Notes: generated by a model not told the origin, from the letters alone. Counted from the first letter of the stretch, positions 41,542-53,896 are shown. The stretch is 64,000 bases of DNA from Diprion similis (GCF_021155765.1 NC_060110.1:24326001-24390000); one strand, 5' to 3'. Numbers and translations are program-made.

Positions 41542-42545
41542 ATCTTCTCTTCCTCTGTGTTGATTTTTACTCCCTAATTTTACCCCTCTAATTGTGCTAG
41601 TAAAGTGTTAGTACTAGTATATAATAAATTAAACCTTACAACTATGGGGTACGTTTTGAAATACCCTCTTATACATGAATGAAATTAAATTGTAATGTAA
41701 TATTGCACATAAAAGTAAAAGCAAATTACTTAGTTTGGAAAAAATGGCTCTCGTATCAATTGAACATTGAATATTTGTCTCACAATCAGAAATTTCAACC
41801 ACATTTTTCTCCTCTGTTATCTGCACTATGAGTTAAGATGTAAAGAAGCTCTATCTTGAAAGACCATTTTCTCAGTTTCAACTACGTTAAACTGTAAAAA
41901 GATGATGTTTCCTAGCTTCCTACAAATGAATGTGATTCAAAATACTAATTACTTGCCTAATTAGGAAACTAAATGAATTATCTCGGATAACACAGTACTT
42001 CAAAAATACCCCGATTTAATAACCCATAATACCAATGTTATTAGCAACTTCAATATAGAGATACAATTACGTAGAATAGCCTGAGACTGTTAGAAACATG
42101 CTCTATATAATCAATACGTGACTGGAAGGTGTAATGAATATGAAACGATAACGATAACAACAACTCAGTACTGCAGGTGTTTCAAGTACAAAGTTATGTA
42201 ACTATTGTTATAAAGAAAGATTTGACGCAGTCAGCGGATTTCAAATACATAATCAACGCTATGATCTCAAAAATAAATAACTGCAATTACAGATGTAACG
42301 AAAGAACAATTGGAAAACTAGAAGAGACGACTGAATTGGGTAAATTCATGCTACTTGACAACAAATTGTGAAGACACTGTAGTTTGACTAAATTTTTATC
42401 ACTTGACGTGTGACAAGGTGACATTTCTCGAAAGATAGACTCTAAAGGTGTTGAGAACATATAAAATGAACACATTCTGGAGAATGAATTCTAGGAATGA
42501 TAACACACTTATCGAATACAGTGACAGAGAGAACCGGCCACATAC

Positions 42546-42660
42546 CTGATCCGGTGCGTGTGCCAAGACTAATAGTTGCACGACGAGACAAGCGTCAAGC
42601 GACAAGCGCGATGTGACCTCGTGGCAAGACGGCAGACGACGTAGAAACTGCGGTACGTGC
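42546..42660 (-). other. Putative non-coding first exon and promoter area of Gale
   Basis: On the minus strand GGATCAG|GTATGTG is a good donor at 42545/42546, and an acceptor-like CAACACAG lies just before the Gale ATG near 41561. The locally GC-richer stretch 42530-42730 would then be the leader exon and promoter, with an intron of about 1 kb. The TSS is not defined. Confidence 0.35.
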
Positions 42661-43779
42661 GCTCAGTGAGTGTCGGAGTGAAAAAGAGTCGCGTTATCAA
42701 TGCGGAGGCGTGGTGGAGGGTGTTGTAATTTACGGCCATTATGCGGTTGTGGAAAAGGCGCTTTCAGTGGCGTCTATTGACCGGTTGCATGGGTTATGGC
42801 CTTTAATGATTTGCCTTACCGAACAACGTGCCTTTGTCATGATCAACCTTTGGCGGCTGATAGAGATTCACAGCATCGCGCAACTCCGCTCCGCAATTTT
42901 CAGTTGAATAATCAGCGTAAACCCCGTGAGGGACTCCTCGTCGCAACGTCGCCTTGATGTAAACAAACCTTTTTCTGTACCATTTTGGAACTGCCAACCA
43001 ATCTGACGTTCAACTGGTCAACACTGGTCTTTTTACTCGACTATCGATTCTCGAAACTTGGTACGACGGTCGCGTCGTCGCGAAATATCGACGCTATTTT
43101 GACATTCAAAAACTCTACTCGCGATGGGTAATGAAATTGTTGGTATTTGGTGCGAGTATTTTTTTTCGATTATTCAAATTACGGATTTATTGTAACCGAT
43201 GAGACACCGATGGCGGACATTCATAATCGTGGACGGCTGGAGTTGGAAACAAAAATAGCGTAAAGCTTATCAATTTTGTGTATACGTATCATGCAACGCG
43301 TATCCTGTGAAACTTATTTAATATATGTGTGCCAGAAATTTGGGAGCAGATAATGTTGGTACAGGGCCACGAAATAATCACAATTTGATAATCTTCTATC
43401 GAGTGATATGGTGCACTTCCGTTTCTGATAAATTTACGTAAAATAAATTGCCTCGATGTTAGTCAGTTTATGATAGTTTACGAGTGTCAATTAGAATTGG
43501 TATTCATTCCATTATTTACACCGACGGTAGTTTACGCAAGACTGTAATAATGCGAACAAATTACGAGATTGACAATTCTGAACGTACAAACACGTGTTAT
43601 ACAAGAAAAAACGGTTTTATTTGTCTGTATAAAATGATTTCATTCGATATATGATTAAGGATAAAAACCGCACACATTCGGAATTTCGTTAAAGCTGTAC
43701 AGAATGTATCTAGACCTATAATGGTGATACATTCATGCAATCTTGCAGGTATATCGAGTATAAAATTAAAAGTATATTG

Positions 43780-43800
43780 AATAAATAAATAAATAAATAA
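43780..43800 (+). repeat. AAAT microsatellite
   Basis: About five copies of a TAAA/AAAT unit in the region downstream of the coiled-coil gene. Confidence 0.8.
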
Positions 43801-44309
43801 CCAGCTATGAAGAGGGAGTGAGAAGACGTCCTTTCTTCCTTTACATGCGGTTTCCAGTCCTTTGATCGATCGAATATTTATTATATCTTTCTCATTATCA
43901 ATGTTTTTCTTTTTTATTATAAAACCAGACATCTCGGATGGGTTCTCGCAACGCTTGTACGTTCCAGACGCACTAATTGAGCGTCAGTAATTCTTTCAAT
44001 CATGGCTGTCGACTGTAGTACGCATATAAATTGCAGTGCAGTCATCATCGACTCGGGGGTAGTTGGGTAATTTCTACGTGAAAATTGCAAAAGCAACTCC
44101 TTCGGCAATAGAGCGCATAAGCATAACGTAAAGACCTGTAACATAATCTGAGAAAAAAAATTCAAATATTTATACAACTATTTATAGAGATAAATACATA
44201 TTGTATCACGTATAATCGAGTAGAATTTTTCCTGCTGCAGTTGATAGTGAACTTAAATTATACTTTGTCAGAGAATTAATTGGTTATTTATATTTCGTAT
44301 CAGAATTAC

Positions 44310-46406
44310 TTAAGATGTCACAGACGAGCCAGGATTGGATAGGAATGAAAGAGTACGAAAAATTGCTCGCGGAGCTCGGACAACACTTCCTGCAATTTGA
44401 AGAACTCGGCTGCTCCAGCCTCCTTCCTGCGACTGACGAGCCAGCCGCTCCCTTAAATCACTCAACTCTGACCTAATATTTGTATACAATGGTTCAATGT
44501 TTAATACTCGTTCTATTCTCTGCGGTTGAATAATATCCGTAACAACGACATACGACGAAGACTTACAACTGCGAACTGTACGCGGACTCAAGACGCCGTA
44601 AAGCGTCGTCGCGATTAGAGAGCTCATTCTCAAGATTAGTTGCTCGCAAGCTCAGCCGTTTTCCAGCCTCTCGGCTCTCCTGCAACTGCTTTTGCATTGT
44701 TGCCATCTCGCTCGTCTTCACCTTGACTTCCCTAAAACGATTTCGTTATTTTAATACTAATTCAACGCTGTAAATAAATTCTGCAGACAGGTAGGTTACG
44801 GCTTTTAAAATCTTCGAATATACTTGCACTAGAAATTTTTCATTTACTTTGCAGCCCTCCGATGCTGCTCGTGAGCGGAGGCCAGCAGTGCCATCTGTGC
44901 ATTTAACCGTCCCCGCAAATCTTCAGCTGCTGCCTCGGCAGTTTCAGCTCTTGCGAGGCGTTCCGTGGCCAGAGCTTCGCTGTTTGCTACCTGATGGTTA
45001 TTCTAAACTTTTATTTCTATAATATATTGTAATTAATTAAAAAGGATCTCTGTAGTCAAACCTCATGCCAAAAATTATAAAACTTCTTACTTTACAGATC
45101 GTCAATTGGCAAATAATTCCAGTTACACGATAATTAAGTACCTTATCAAGCAATATTTTTTTATCCTCTCGCAGCTTGAGCAACTTTTCGCGATCTCGAG
45201 ATACCTGTCCATCAAGAGCTAGCACTTGTGCCTGTACCGTGAACAATTCGTTTCGTAGATTTTCCGTGGCCACAGACTTTTCTTCGGCAGCATCCCGCAA
45301 CTTTTGAGCCTCTTCAATCGCTCTTTCCTTCTCCTGCATACAATCGTCGTTCCGACACACGGTGTATAATTGACGGTAATCGTTTCTTAATCGTTAAATA
45401 ATTATTAAACATACCGCTTTGAGGGAATCTCTGTCGCGAGTAATGTCATCAAACTGGAGTCGGACGCGTTGCATCTCCGCCATAAATCTTCCGACGCGAC
45501 CATTTTCGGCATCCAAAAGTCGTCGCAGCACGACGATCTGAATATGAAGATGTTCGACCTGCTGGCTAAGCTGTCGAATCGTTTCTTGCAGTTGCGAATT
45601 CTCCTCACGTCTACGACGCCAGGCGTTTACAACCAAAGCGCGACAGACTAGACCCGCTGCCTTGTTCGTATCCGGTGGAGCCGAGAGTGCATTGACATCC
45701 AAATCTCCCGGCCATGATCCCATCCCTCTTTCACTCCCAGTTTCACCCCCATCAACGCTTGGTACCTCAGCGCTTATCGAATCAGTTTCAGCTACTTTCC
45801 GATGCAGACGCGACTGCAAAGAAATGGCACTCCCAGACCTGTCCAACATAAAAAATAAAAAATAATTTAGAGCACTTTGAATTTTGAAATTTAGAAAATG
45901 GTTAACATGGTGCAGAAATTTTTTTCTACACAGCCATTGCTGATTTCGATTTAAAGATTATTGCCTGAACCAGCTTAAGACTATTGGGGCTGTTTGTCAC
46001 AAGAAAAACGATTAAGGTTTCAAGTCTTGTAACCACTGTTGTATCAATATTTTGACCAGGTTACTCTTTACCTTAGGTCGAGAACGTCCGGTTTGATGGA
46101 TGTGGGTGACAGATCGACCATAGAAAAGCTCTTCTTACACGAAGACTTTGGGGTATTCGGCAGGATACATGCCGTCTTTGAGCTGTTTGAACTGCAGACG
46201 GCAGTCTTCTTGGGAATGATGCCTTGTGATGATACCGGGATGTTGCGGTACGAATTAATGGGGTTTCTGATCGGTCCGGGAATGGGTCCCCGTCGGGGGC
46301 CTCTCACATATGCGGGATGCGGGGGATAATGAACGTTTCTTTGGCTTCTCAACGAGTACCCACCATACCTTTGGCGATTATTCGCCCATGACGATTGGCT
46401 CAACAT
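44310..46406 (-). CDS. Coiled-coil protein of unknown identity, 6 exons
   Basis: I do not recognise a named family. Exons (minus): 46406-46072, 45838-45415, 45333-45142, 44990-44848, 44731-44567, 44472-44310; phases agree and the sum is 1,422 nt, 473 aa. Residues 1-110 are low-complexity, rich in Pro/Arg/Ser (RGPRRGPIPGPIRNP). Residues about 111-160 are acidic/Ser-rich, then VCRALVVNAWRRRREENSQL opens a long heptad region up to about 440, rich in Leu, Glu, Arg and Ala, with no transmembrane segment. The C-terminus carries an amphipathic stretch VLQIAGSVVRAPRAIFRTL before the stop. This resembles scaffold, centrosomal or golgin-type proteins in architecture only. The chosen ATG (MLSQSSWANN) is the first in the exon; a coding exon farther upstream cannot be excluded. 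It is divergent from dorsal. Confidence 0.8.
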
Positions 46407-47040
46407 CTTACCAAAGTTCAAAGATAGTAAAGATTATATTTGCTAAAACTGCTGCTGATTGTTTATTATTTATTATTTTGCCAAGGGGATGGGTGAAAAC
46501 AACTCACTGCTTAACAAATGAAAGATGCGTTCGAAAATTATTCGTAACACGTGCGGCATACCTGTAATTATTTTCACGTTTTTAATGGTTTCGGCGTCTT
46601 TCCTGCTTTCGCATGTCGAACCTAATATACGTTTCGTTACCTCGCTACTATTTCAGAAATGTAAAATTTTTCGAGCCCGGAATCATTGCATTCATTGCAT
46701 TTGCAAGCTCTTTAACCGTTTACTAGAGTTTATAATCTAGGATCGCACAGCGGTTAGAAAAAATGTTATTCCACTTTACATGTGTGATTGTAGTTTATTT
46801 TTTAATGTCCACCAGCAGATTTCTAGGTCATTTTCAAGAATATACAAAAAGAAAATGTAGGAAATTGAGTAGCAAGTGTGATGGGCAAATACGTCAGCAC
46901 GTCTGGTAGAAGAGATGTGTCATTTTATTCTAGATTAAAGTAAAATTGCGTCGAACAGAGATTCGAACGTTCGAATGAAACAGCGCGAATCGGCCATGTT
47001 TGTCACGAGGTGCGCAGTAAATCGAAGTATAAGCTGCGCG

Positions 47041-47100
47041 AGGTCAGGACGGTCACGTGACCGGTTTCAGCCAATGGTAAGAGGTTCGATTCGCTTCCCC
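47041..47100. promoter_or_regulatory. Palindromic E-box with CCAAT box between divergent genes
   Basis: GGTCACGTGACC at 47051-47062 is a perfect 12-bp palindrome centred on the E-box CACGTG and contains GTCACGTGAC, the form bound by MITF/TFE/USF-type bHLH-ZIP factors. A CCAAT box (CCAATGG) follows at 47071. It lies between the minus-strand coiled-coil gene and plus-strand dorsal, in a locally GC-richer stretch (about 46980-47400). It is probably promoter DNA of one or both genes; no TSS is visible. Confidence 0.45.
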
Positions 47101-48824
47101 GAAAAATGTTGTCATCTTTGCCAAAAATAATTTTCCTTCGCTATTTGTGACGAAGGGGGTTGGTATCGAGTGTTCGAGCGTGAAAGTTTACCTCCAGATA
47201 AACTCGGTACGGTGTTAGTACCCTGAAATAAGGTGGCAATGTGATATCGGAGCAGCGTGCTCTGTCAAGTGGTAATATTTTACACATAAGTTGTTCCCGG
47301 GTAAGGCCTTGACAGGAGTCTATACGGGACAACTCTCCTCGTCGCGCACCATCTCCGTCGATCTCAGTACCATAACATGGGCCTCGAACAGGCGAGTATC
47401 ACATTGTCCTACGATAGTTTAATTATAGCCGGGGAGACCTAGGCTCTCCAAAAATAATGATTCGATCAGCGTTGCGCCTCTCGAACTCCCAGAATCGCCC
47501 GGAATACAGTGACCAAGTCAGAACCACCTCGACAATCTTTTCACTATTCCAGAACTCCGTTTTTCAATCGAAGAAAATTTATCGGGACAAAACTATTTCT
47601 CAATTTTGTATTTAAAGGTTATTTTCGAACAGCTGTTCAAATACTAATTTCTTCTTCATCGCCGTATCATCCTTTACCTCATTCAATTTCTCGTCGTCAA
47701 GTCCTGCGGCAACCTCCGCCACACTTCGTTCTAATCTCTCTACGTCGCTCTGGTTTTCCTCCCCGGTTTATCTCTGACGTGTGATAAATCATTCCTCTCG
47801 TTCACCTCAAACTGCCATACTTTATCCTTATAGCTACGCTGCCAAGTTAAATGCTCTTTCTAGGTTGAGGCTAGTAACACATCAGTGTGAAATTTTCATT
47901 GAAGTACGACAGAGTAGCGGCATTTCGTTTAATTTAATTTCTTATCGAAATTTTCTGTATAATTTAAGCACTACAATTTCTTTTACATCGTTAGAACTTG
48001 TGCTGTTGTTGCAAGCGTAAAGCGTGGCCTTGGTGCAAACTGTAATCAGTTGAATGAACCATGAAATAAATGTTTGCATCATAAATTTCGCAACTCTTAT
48101 CATATATTTAGACTTCTCTTGTGCTTAAAGCATAAGATCCTCAATTCTGTTTATAATACTTATGTAATAATGGAATTTCCTGTAATCCAAAACCTGATAT
48201 GTTTCATCGCTTTTACGGCGTTATTTCCAAAGTTAAGGAGTGCAAACTATGAATACACATGAGCTGTATTTTCATTTATTCTCGTTCTTGCTTCCTCATT
48301 GAAACAATGATGGGAGTCAGCATGTAAAATCATTTGGATCTCTCAAGAATGTAAAATATCAATTTCTATAATATCAGTTGCTAGATTTTGAAATAGTACC
48401 ACACATTGCGATCATGCTATAACAGTCCAATGCCTTCTCCACACATCGCCCATTTATAATTTAACATCTTTTTGCCATAAGCGCCTATACATCTCGGACA
48501 TTCAGACTCAGGCATATCGGTCACTTCTCGGATATCTTGATAAAAAGTTTTTCAATAAATATTTCATTTCTGTATCTATATAAATGCTAAGTTCGTGAAG
48601 AATTATCCTTTCTTTCAACACATGTGACAAAAGAGTAGCAGTCTAAGAAAATAAAAATAGTTTATATGGAAAAATTGAATTTTTAAAGTGTTAAGTTAAC
48701 AATTAATTCTTCGCAATTTTTAAAACACTGCCTGGGTGGTAATGAAAAAATTCAAAAAAAGCCTACGTGGTTTCTGACGTGTCTCGTCGAAATGACACTA
48801 CCCCACCTTGAGTTTGAACAACGC

Positions 48825-49490
48825 CACTTTAGTGCAGACTGTAAACTTCAGGTTTCTTTCTCCAGAAACCGGAATTCTATAAAAATAATCCCAGTATGAC
48901 AAAAAGTTAGAATTAATAACAAGTCAATTATCATGGAAGTAGATGAGGGATCAACAATTTCTCTGATAAACGAAAATGATTATAAAAATATTTCCTCAGA
49001 GATAAACTAAACGCTACCAAAATTGTACAGAACTATTACAGCAGCACAAAATGTGAATTAGGATTATGGCCCTTGGGAATCAAACGGGCTATAGATAAGA
49101 TCAATAGTAAAGAAAAAAAAAAACAATGAAAGGAAAGGTCTCATAAATGAAAACAAAACTGTTCAATCAAAAACAGAAAATGCTAATGTACATAACAAAA
49201 ATAAACTTTTGCAAGTCAAAAGCAAACAAATTTTTAAGAAATACGACAAGCTGTTTTCCCCTGGAACTGGTGTATACTATAAAGCCAAATTAAAATGCGC
49301 ACACAGCCAAGCCCTGTACTTAACAAAGCACAAACCATGCCATTTGCCTTATAAGAAAAAGTATCCAATGAAATTGATAAATTAGTTAAGGACAAAAATT
49401 TAACGTGAGTTGAAAAAAATGAATGGGGCACACCAATAGTTCCAATAATCAAACCCAACAGGTTAGTTGAAGATTACATTTCAACTAGAT
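48825..49490 (+). mobile_element. Decayed Ty3/gypsy-type LTR retrotransposon gag-pol fragment
   Basis: Interrupted plus-strand frames read like a gag-pol internal region in the expected order. HFSADCKL near 48825 resembles the end of a zinc knuckle. In the same frame, after one stop, MEVDEGSTISLINE at 48933 matches the retropepsin start, whose usual motif is D-T/S-G; here DEG lacks the hydroxyl residue. From about 49220 the connection to reverse transcriptase is visible, ending with EWGTPIVPIIKP at 49421-49456. Stops and frame changes are frequent and no LTRs are visible, so it is a non-functional fossil between the dorsal promoter area and its first coding exon. Confidence 0.65.
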
Positions 49491-50318
49491 GAAAAGTTAT
49501 GGGCAAAAGACTTGGTATTAACTCACCCCTGTGGATTTGAGCTGTAGTTTACCAACAGCTAGGGCCAGTAATTTACCGAGTAAAACTCGAATCTAGACTC
49601 ATTGTCAAGCGACATACAAATCAATTAAAAGAAGCTAGTTTGCGATCTTGAACCTCAAACATCATACAAAAGCACGCTAATCAACAAGTTGCGTCTAGAA
49701 GATCCCATACATTGAATAACTAATTGCGATTGTTTGTGCATAACATACTGTGTATAAGAGTGGTAAATAAAGATTGAGCACTCAGTATTAGCAGTAAGAA
49801 TAAGGCCTTTGAACTTTAAACATGTATCTAGTTCTTCCCTCAATCCATCACACTCTAAAGATTATACATGAATTTCTTTTCAGAATTTTGATCTCTCGAA
49901 GCAATGTTTGAAGAATATTTGAAAAATTGTTGTTGACGCAAATGTGAAATAATTTTTTTTCACACATCTGCACCTCTTTCCGCCTTTGTTGAATGACAAA
50001 TTTTTAGTCCAGCACATTGAATGATAGAGTAATGAATTTATCAATGAGATTATAGAAATGTCTGAGTCCAAATTACTTGATGAACCTTGCGTAATTATCT
50101 GTAAACAGTGCTTGATAAGAAGATGTAATTTTGTGAGAAATATCGACATTCAAAGATAGAAGAACATCCATGAAGTAACCGACCTATCTTGCATGGAATG
50201 AGTTATATACGTGAAATATTTTGTCTCCTACTTTTATTCCATAAATTTGCTTCCCCCCAATGTGTAACCAAACATTTTTGTTGCTAAAGAAGACATGATT
50301 TGTTACTTCCTGTTTCAG

Positions 50319-50345
50319 ATGCCAATAAAATTGACTATCAACTAG
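50319..50345 (+). other. Short upstream ORF in the dorsal leader
   Basis: ATG lies immediately after the acceptor tttcag and starts an 8-codon frame (MPIKLTIN) ending in TAG, 8 nt before the chosen dorsal ATG at 50354. It is in a different frame from dorsal. The dorsal frame is also open back through the acceptor, so an N-terminal extension from an upstream exon is an alternative. Confidence 0.45.
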
Positions 50346-50353
50346 CTAAAGGT

Positions 50354-53300
50354 ATGGACCAGAACCATGGAGTTTCGGATGGAAATATAAACATAAGTGA
50401 TGTCAGTGAGTATAAATATGCTGTTTTCTTTCAAGTTAAACCATTTAATAGTGAAAAAATTTGTTTTGAATTAAAAATGTAAATTTTAAAGTGGTTGAAA
50501 AGTGATTATAAGATTGGCTTAATAAATAATACAATATAAGTTTGTTAATTAGGTCAACCGGACTATTCCTTACTATATAGTCTCGATATTACAGTGATAT
50601 TACTAAAGCTCAGTCTAAATTTACTCAGTCAGTTCAGTCTAAAAGCAGAATATAATCGACATTTTAACTTTTAATTATTTTTTTACTAAAAATAGGCAGT
50701 ATAAAGTATACAGCTAGTAATCATTGAGTTGAATTTTACTGAAACATGTCCTAGGTATGCCCGTATTAAAATGACTATATCTGCTCGCTATAATCTCTAT
50801 TGATAAAAATAGTGATTTTACCAGAGTGGTTCGTCTTCCAGAAAAAATATACTTGTTCTAAATTCATATATCTCATAGACCAACCTACGTAAAGCATATT
50901 TATACCGTTTTAATTCTCCGTGCACTCAGTTGAAGTCATTCAAACGGATCCTGGGTTTGTGGACTGTCAAGGAGAAGAACAGAGCACATTCATGATGTAC
51001 TCTGGAGGTGGCGTGGAGAATGTGGGGATGGGCTCAGTCGGTGCAGGAGGCAACCGTAAGCCACCGTATGTCAAGATCATCGAACAACCAGCGAGCAAAG
51101 CGCTTCGTTTTCGATATGAATGCGAAGGCAGATCCGCTGGTAGTATACCAGGGGTGAATAGCACACCCGAAAACAAGACCTTTCCTAGAATACAAGTAAG
51201 ATTTCAACTCACATGAAGTCTTTCAGACAGCAATCTATTGCCACTGAGATACATCTCTAACATCACTATTGCATTAATGTAGGTAGAAGGTTACACGGGT
51301 CGTGCAATCGTTGTAGTATCCTGTGTTACTAAAGACCCGCCGTATAGGCCACATCCGCATAATTTGGTTGGTAAAGAATCATGCGACAAAGGTATTTGTA
51401 CTCTGGAAATCCCTCCTGAAAGTATGACGGTGACGTTTTCTAATCTTGGCATTCAGTGTGTCAAAAAGAAGGACATTGAGGAGGCGTTAAAAGTGAGGGA
51501 AGAGATTCGTGTGGACCCCTTTCGGAGTAAGTCTTACTATTCAAAGTAAATATTTCTACTAAATCAAACATGGTACACCATATTTCCCACTCCAGGGGAC
51601 ATGTTTTTCGACATATCAGATAGTTAACTATCCGAAGATACTAATCAAATAATGTTACGAATCTTATTATTGCAGCGGGGTTTTCGCACAGAGCTCAGCC
51701 TACTGGCATTGATTTGAATGCAGTCAGGCTTTGTTTTCAAGTATTTTTGGAAAGTTCGAAAAAGGGAAAATTTTCTGTTGGGTTACAACCTGTTGTTTCG
51801 GATCCCATATTTGACAAAAGTAAGAATTTTTTGTTTTACTTGCATGAAATGGTATACATGTTCAACGAAGATAATGAGAAGAGACAGTTAAATTACATGT
51901 GAAAATATTACATTGTTACAGAGGCAATGTCAGATTTGGTGATATGCAAATTGAGTGACTGCTGCTGTACAGTAGCAGGTGGCAAAGAAATGATTCTGTT
52001 GTGTGAAAAGGTTGCCAAAGAAGATATTAAAGTTAGGTTTTTCGAAGAGCGTGATGGACAAGTATTTTGGGAAGGTTTTGCTGATTTCCAACCTATAAAC
52101 GTTCACAAACAGGTATCATTAATCAACGTTTACCAGATTTTTGCTTATTTTAAAAGTCGGTTTCGAAGTCTATTCAAGCGAATGAAATGAATTTTTTGCA
52201 TGTTAGAATTATCTAATGAGTCTTCATTTCATTGAAACAGGTAGCGATAACATTCAGAACTCCACGATACCGAACTCTCGAAGTGGATCATCCCGTAAAA
52301 GTCTTCATTCAACTGCTCAGGCCTACAGATGGTGCGACGAGTGAACCACTTCCATTTCAATTCCGCCCTCTAGACTCAGGTAGGCCTGCATTCTGGTTAT
52401 TGCGCAAGGCCTTTGCGAGGAAGAAGGCCGATTACAATACCTTTGACAAAATTTTAGCCACTGAGGCTGCACTGCTATCAAACGCTAGCCCTAAAATATC
52501 TCGAACTATCGATGAGTTCAATAACAATAATCTTGAGTTTGAAAAGTCGCACGATAAACTTGCCGCTCTGCGAGCTCTGAATGATCTTTACAAAGTCAAA
52601 AGTAACCAGGAGTCGCGCAATAAAGCTGACTCCCTTAATTACGATGAAAAATCCGGTTCCCATTCTGTCACCAACTGTATTACCGATACTAATAATGTAG
52701 CTGAAACAGAATTTGCTCCAGATACTGTACACAATAATAATTGTAGTAACTCTGTAGTGAATGATGAGCGTATAGTGAAAAATAACGAGCTAGGTTTTGA
52801 ACAACTGAACAGTCGCGACGAAATAGGATTCGAACCTTTCCAAAAAAACTCTGTAACTGGCAAGAATGCAGAAATGTCAGATGGAGCTAGTCTTTCCAAA
52901 GGTGGTAAGTCCGACTGGTTTGATTACACAGAGGTTGGTAAGTGGGTAGACAAAACTCGAGAAGAAAAATTGAATGAGAACGTTAATGATAATGCAGGGA
53001 ATGGAGAAGAGGGTAGTGAGTCTTTGAACGAGCTGCTTCTCTCCGCAGTGGCTGAAAGTGATCAAATCTATGCTGACAATCAGGTGAAATTGTTGAACGA
53101 TGCTCTTGAACAAAACCTTGGGGATCAGCCGATGGATGTGGATGTTTACGATAATCAAACCTATACCAGTCTTCAAATGGCTATGAAAAATCCCATTCAG
53201 TTACTAAATCCCCCAGAGATTACAACGGATCGAAAGTATGAAGATGTTGCTTTACCTACGCAAAGCCCTATCATATCTATATCCCCGCCACCTCTTGCCC

Positions 53301-53896
53301 CGAAAAGAGATGTGACAAGAGACATGGACGAAAGACTTCCTCCACTCCCACCCAAAAGAATTCGTAAAACTCCATCGATGCCTGTTTTACCTGTTGTCCC
53401 TACCTTGCCGCGACCCTCGTCGACCCATACTCTCAACGAATCCAGCTCCAGCCCTAAAGCACCTCAAAAAAATTTACCTTCACCACCTAACACACTGACA
53501 AAGCAGTCCAAGCCTGGCTTGTTTTCAAAACTTTTTGCCAAAAAGGCTAAGAAAGAAAAGTCTGAAACCTTGACTGCGGAAGCTACACCTGAACCAGGTA
53601 GTCAATCAAATTTGATCATAGGCAGCAGTGCTTCCACTTTATACAAAGATAGCCTCAACAATTTATCTTCATCCAGTCTTCCACGACCAAGCATGACTAG
53701 CGTAACCAGTGTCAAATCGCTAAGACTGGACGGTGACGAGTCCCCACCTTACGGGATCGAGCTTACAGAAGCCGAGCACTACGCTCTGTATACTACTATG
53801 GCTCCTCATGCCACTGCCTCTGAGTTTGATGAAATGTCGTTTTATTATAGCCCTGTGGAGGGGGGGAAAATACTGTCAGACAAAATCGATTCCTAA
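50354..53896 (+). CDS. dl: Dorsal, alternative long-exon (B-type) isoform
   Basis: Shares exons 50354-50405 through 51922-52112 with the A form, then uses 52241-53896 as one terminal exon by not splicing at the donor after 52379. The product is 850 aa: the complete Rel homology domain followed by a 505-aa tail in place of LKRKRKY and the transactivation exons. The tail opens with [16 protein letters not shown], has an Asn/Asp/Glu-rich middle, a proline-rich part with PPPLAPKR and [10 protein letters not shown] (SH3-ligand-like), a basic cluster [11 protein letters not shown], and a Tyr/acidic C-terminus around [11 protein letters not shown] Dorsal-B splice form lacking the canonical NLS is known in Drosophila; this is inferred to be its counterpart. 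The open frame of 1.6 kb in AT-rich DNA is itself strong evidence for coding. Confidence 0.85.

Larger units (their letters stand above)
41562..44309. other. Gale leader region and downstream of the coiled-coil gene
   Basis: Gale intron and promoter to about 42.8 kb, then AT-rich DNA. AATAAA signals on the minus strand at 43877 and 43606 may end the coiled-coil transcript, which would put the open frame at 43917-44150 in its 3' UTR or in an alternative exon. Confidence 0.4.
46407..50318. other. Intergenic/leader region between coiled-coil gene and dorsal
   Basis: About 3.9 kb without a supported protein-coding exon. It should hold the promoters and non-coding first exons of both divergent genes. 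Inside it I can support only the E-box/CCAAT site near 47.05 kb and the retrotransposon fossil at 48.8-49.5 kb. The dorsal leader exon must lie here, since coding exon 1 starts at an acceptor. Confidence 0.5.

Noticed and set aside
44473-44566. Extending the coiled-coil exon 5' into ERVLNIEPLY
   Set aside because: It would need a 46-nt intron and the wrong phase; the acceptor at 44473-44475 restores frame with a 94-nt intron.
47081-47092. AGGTTCGATTCGC resembles a tRNA B box
   Set aside because: No A box or acceptor/anticodon stems upstream at the right distance; it is promoter-area sequence.
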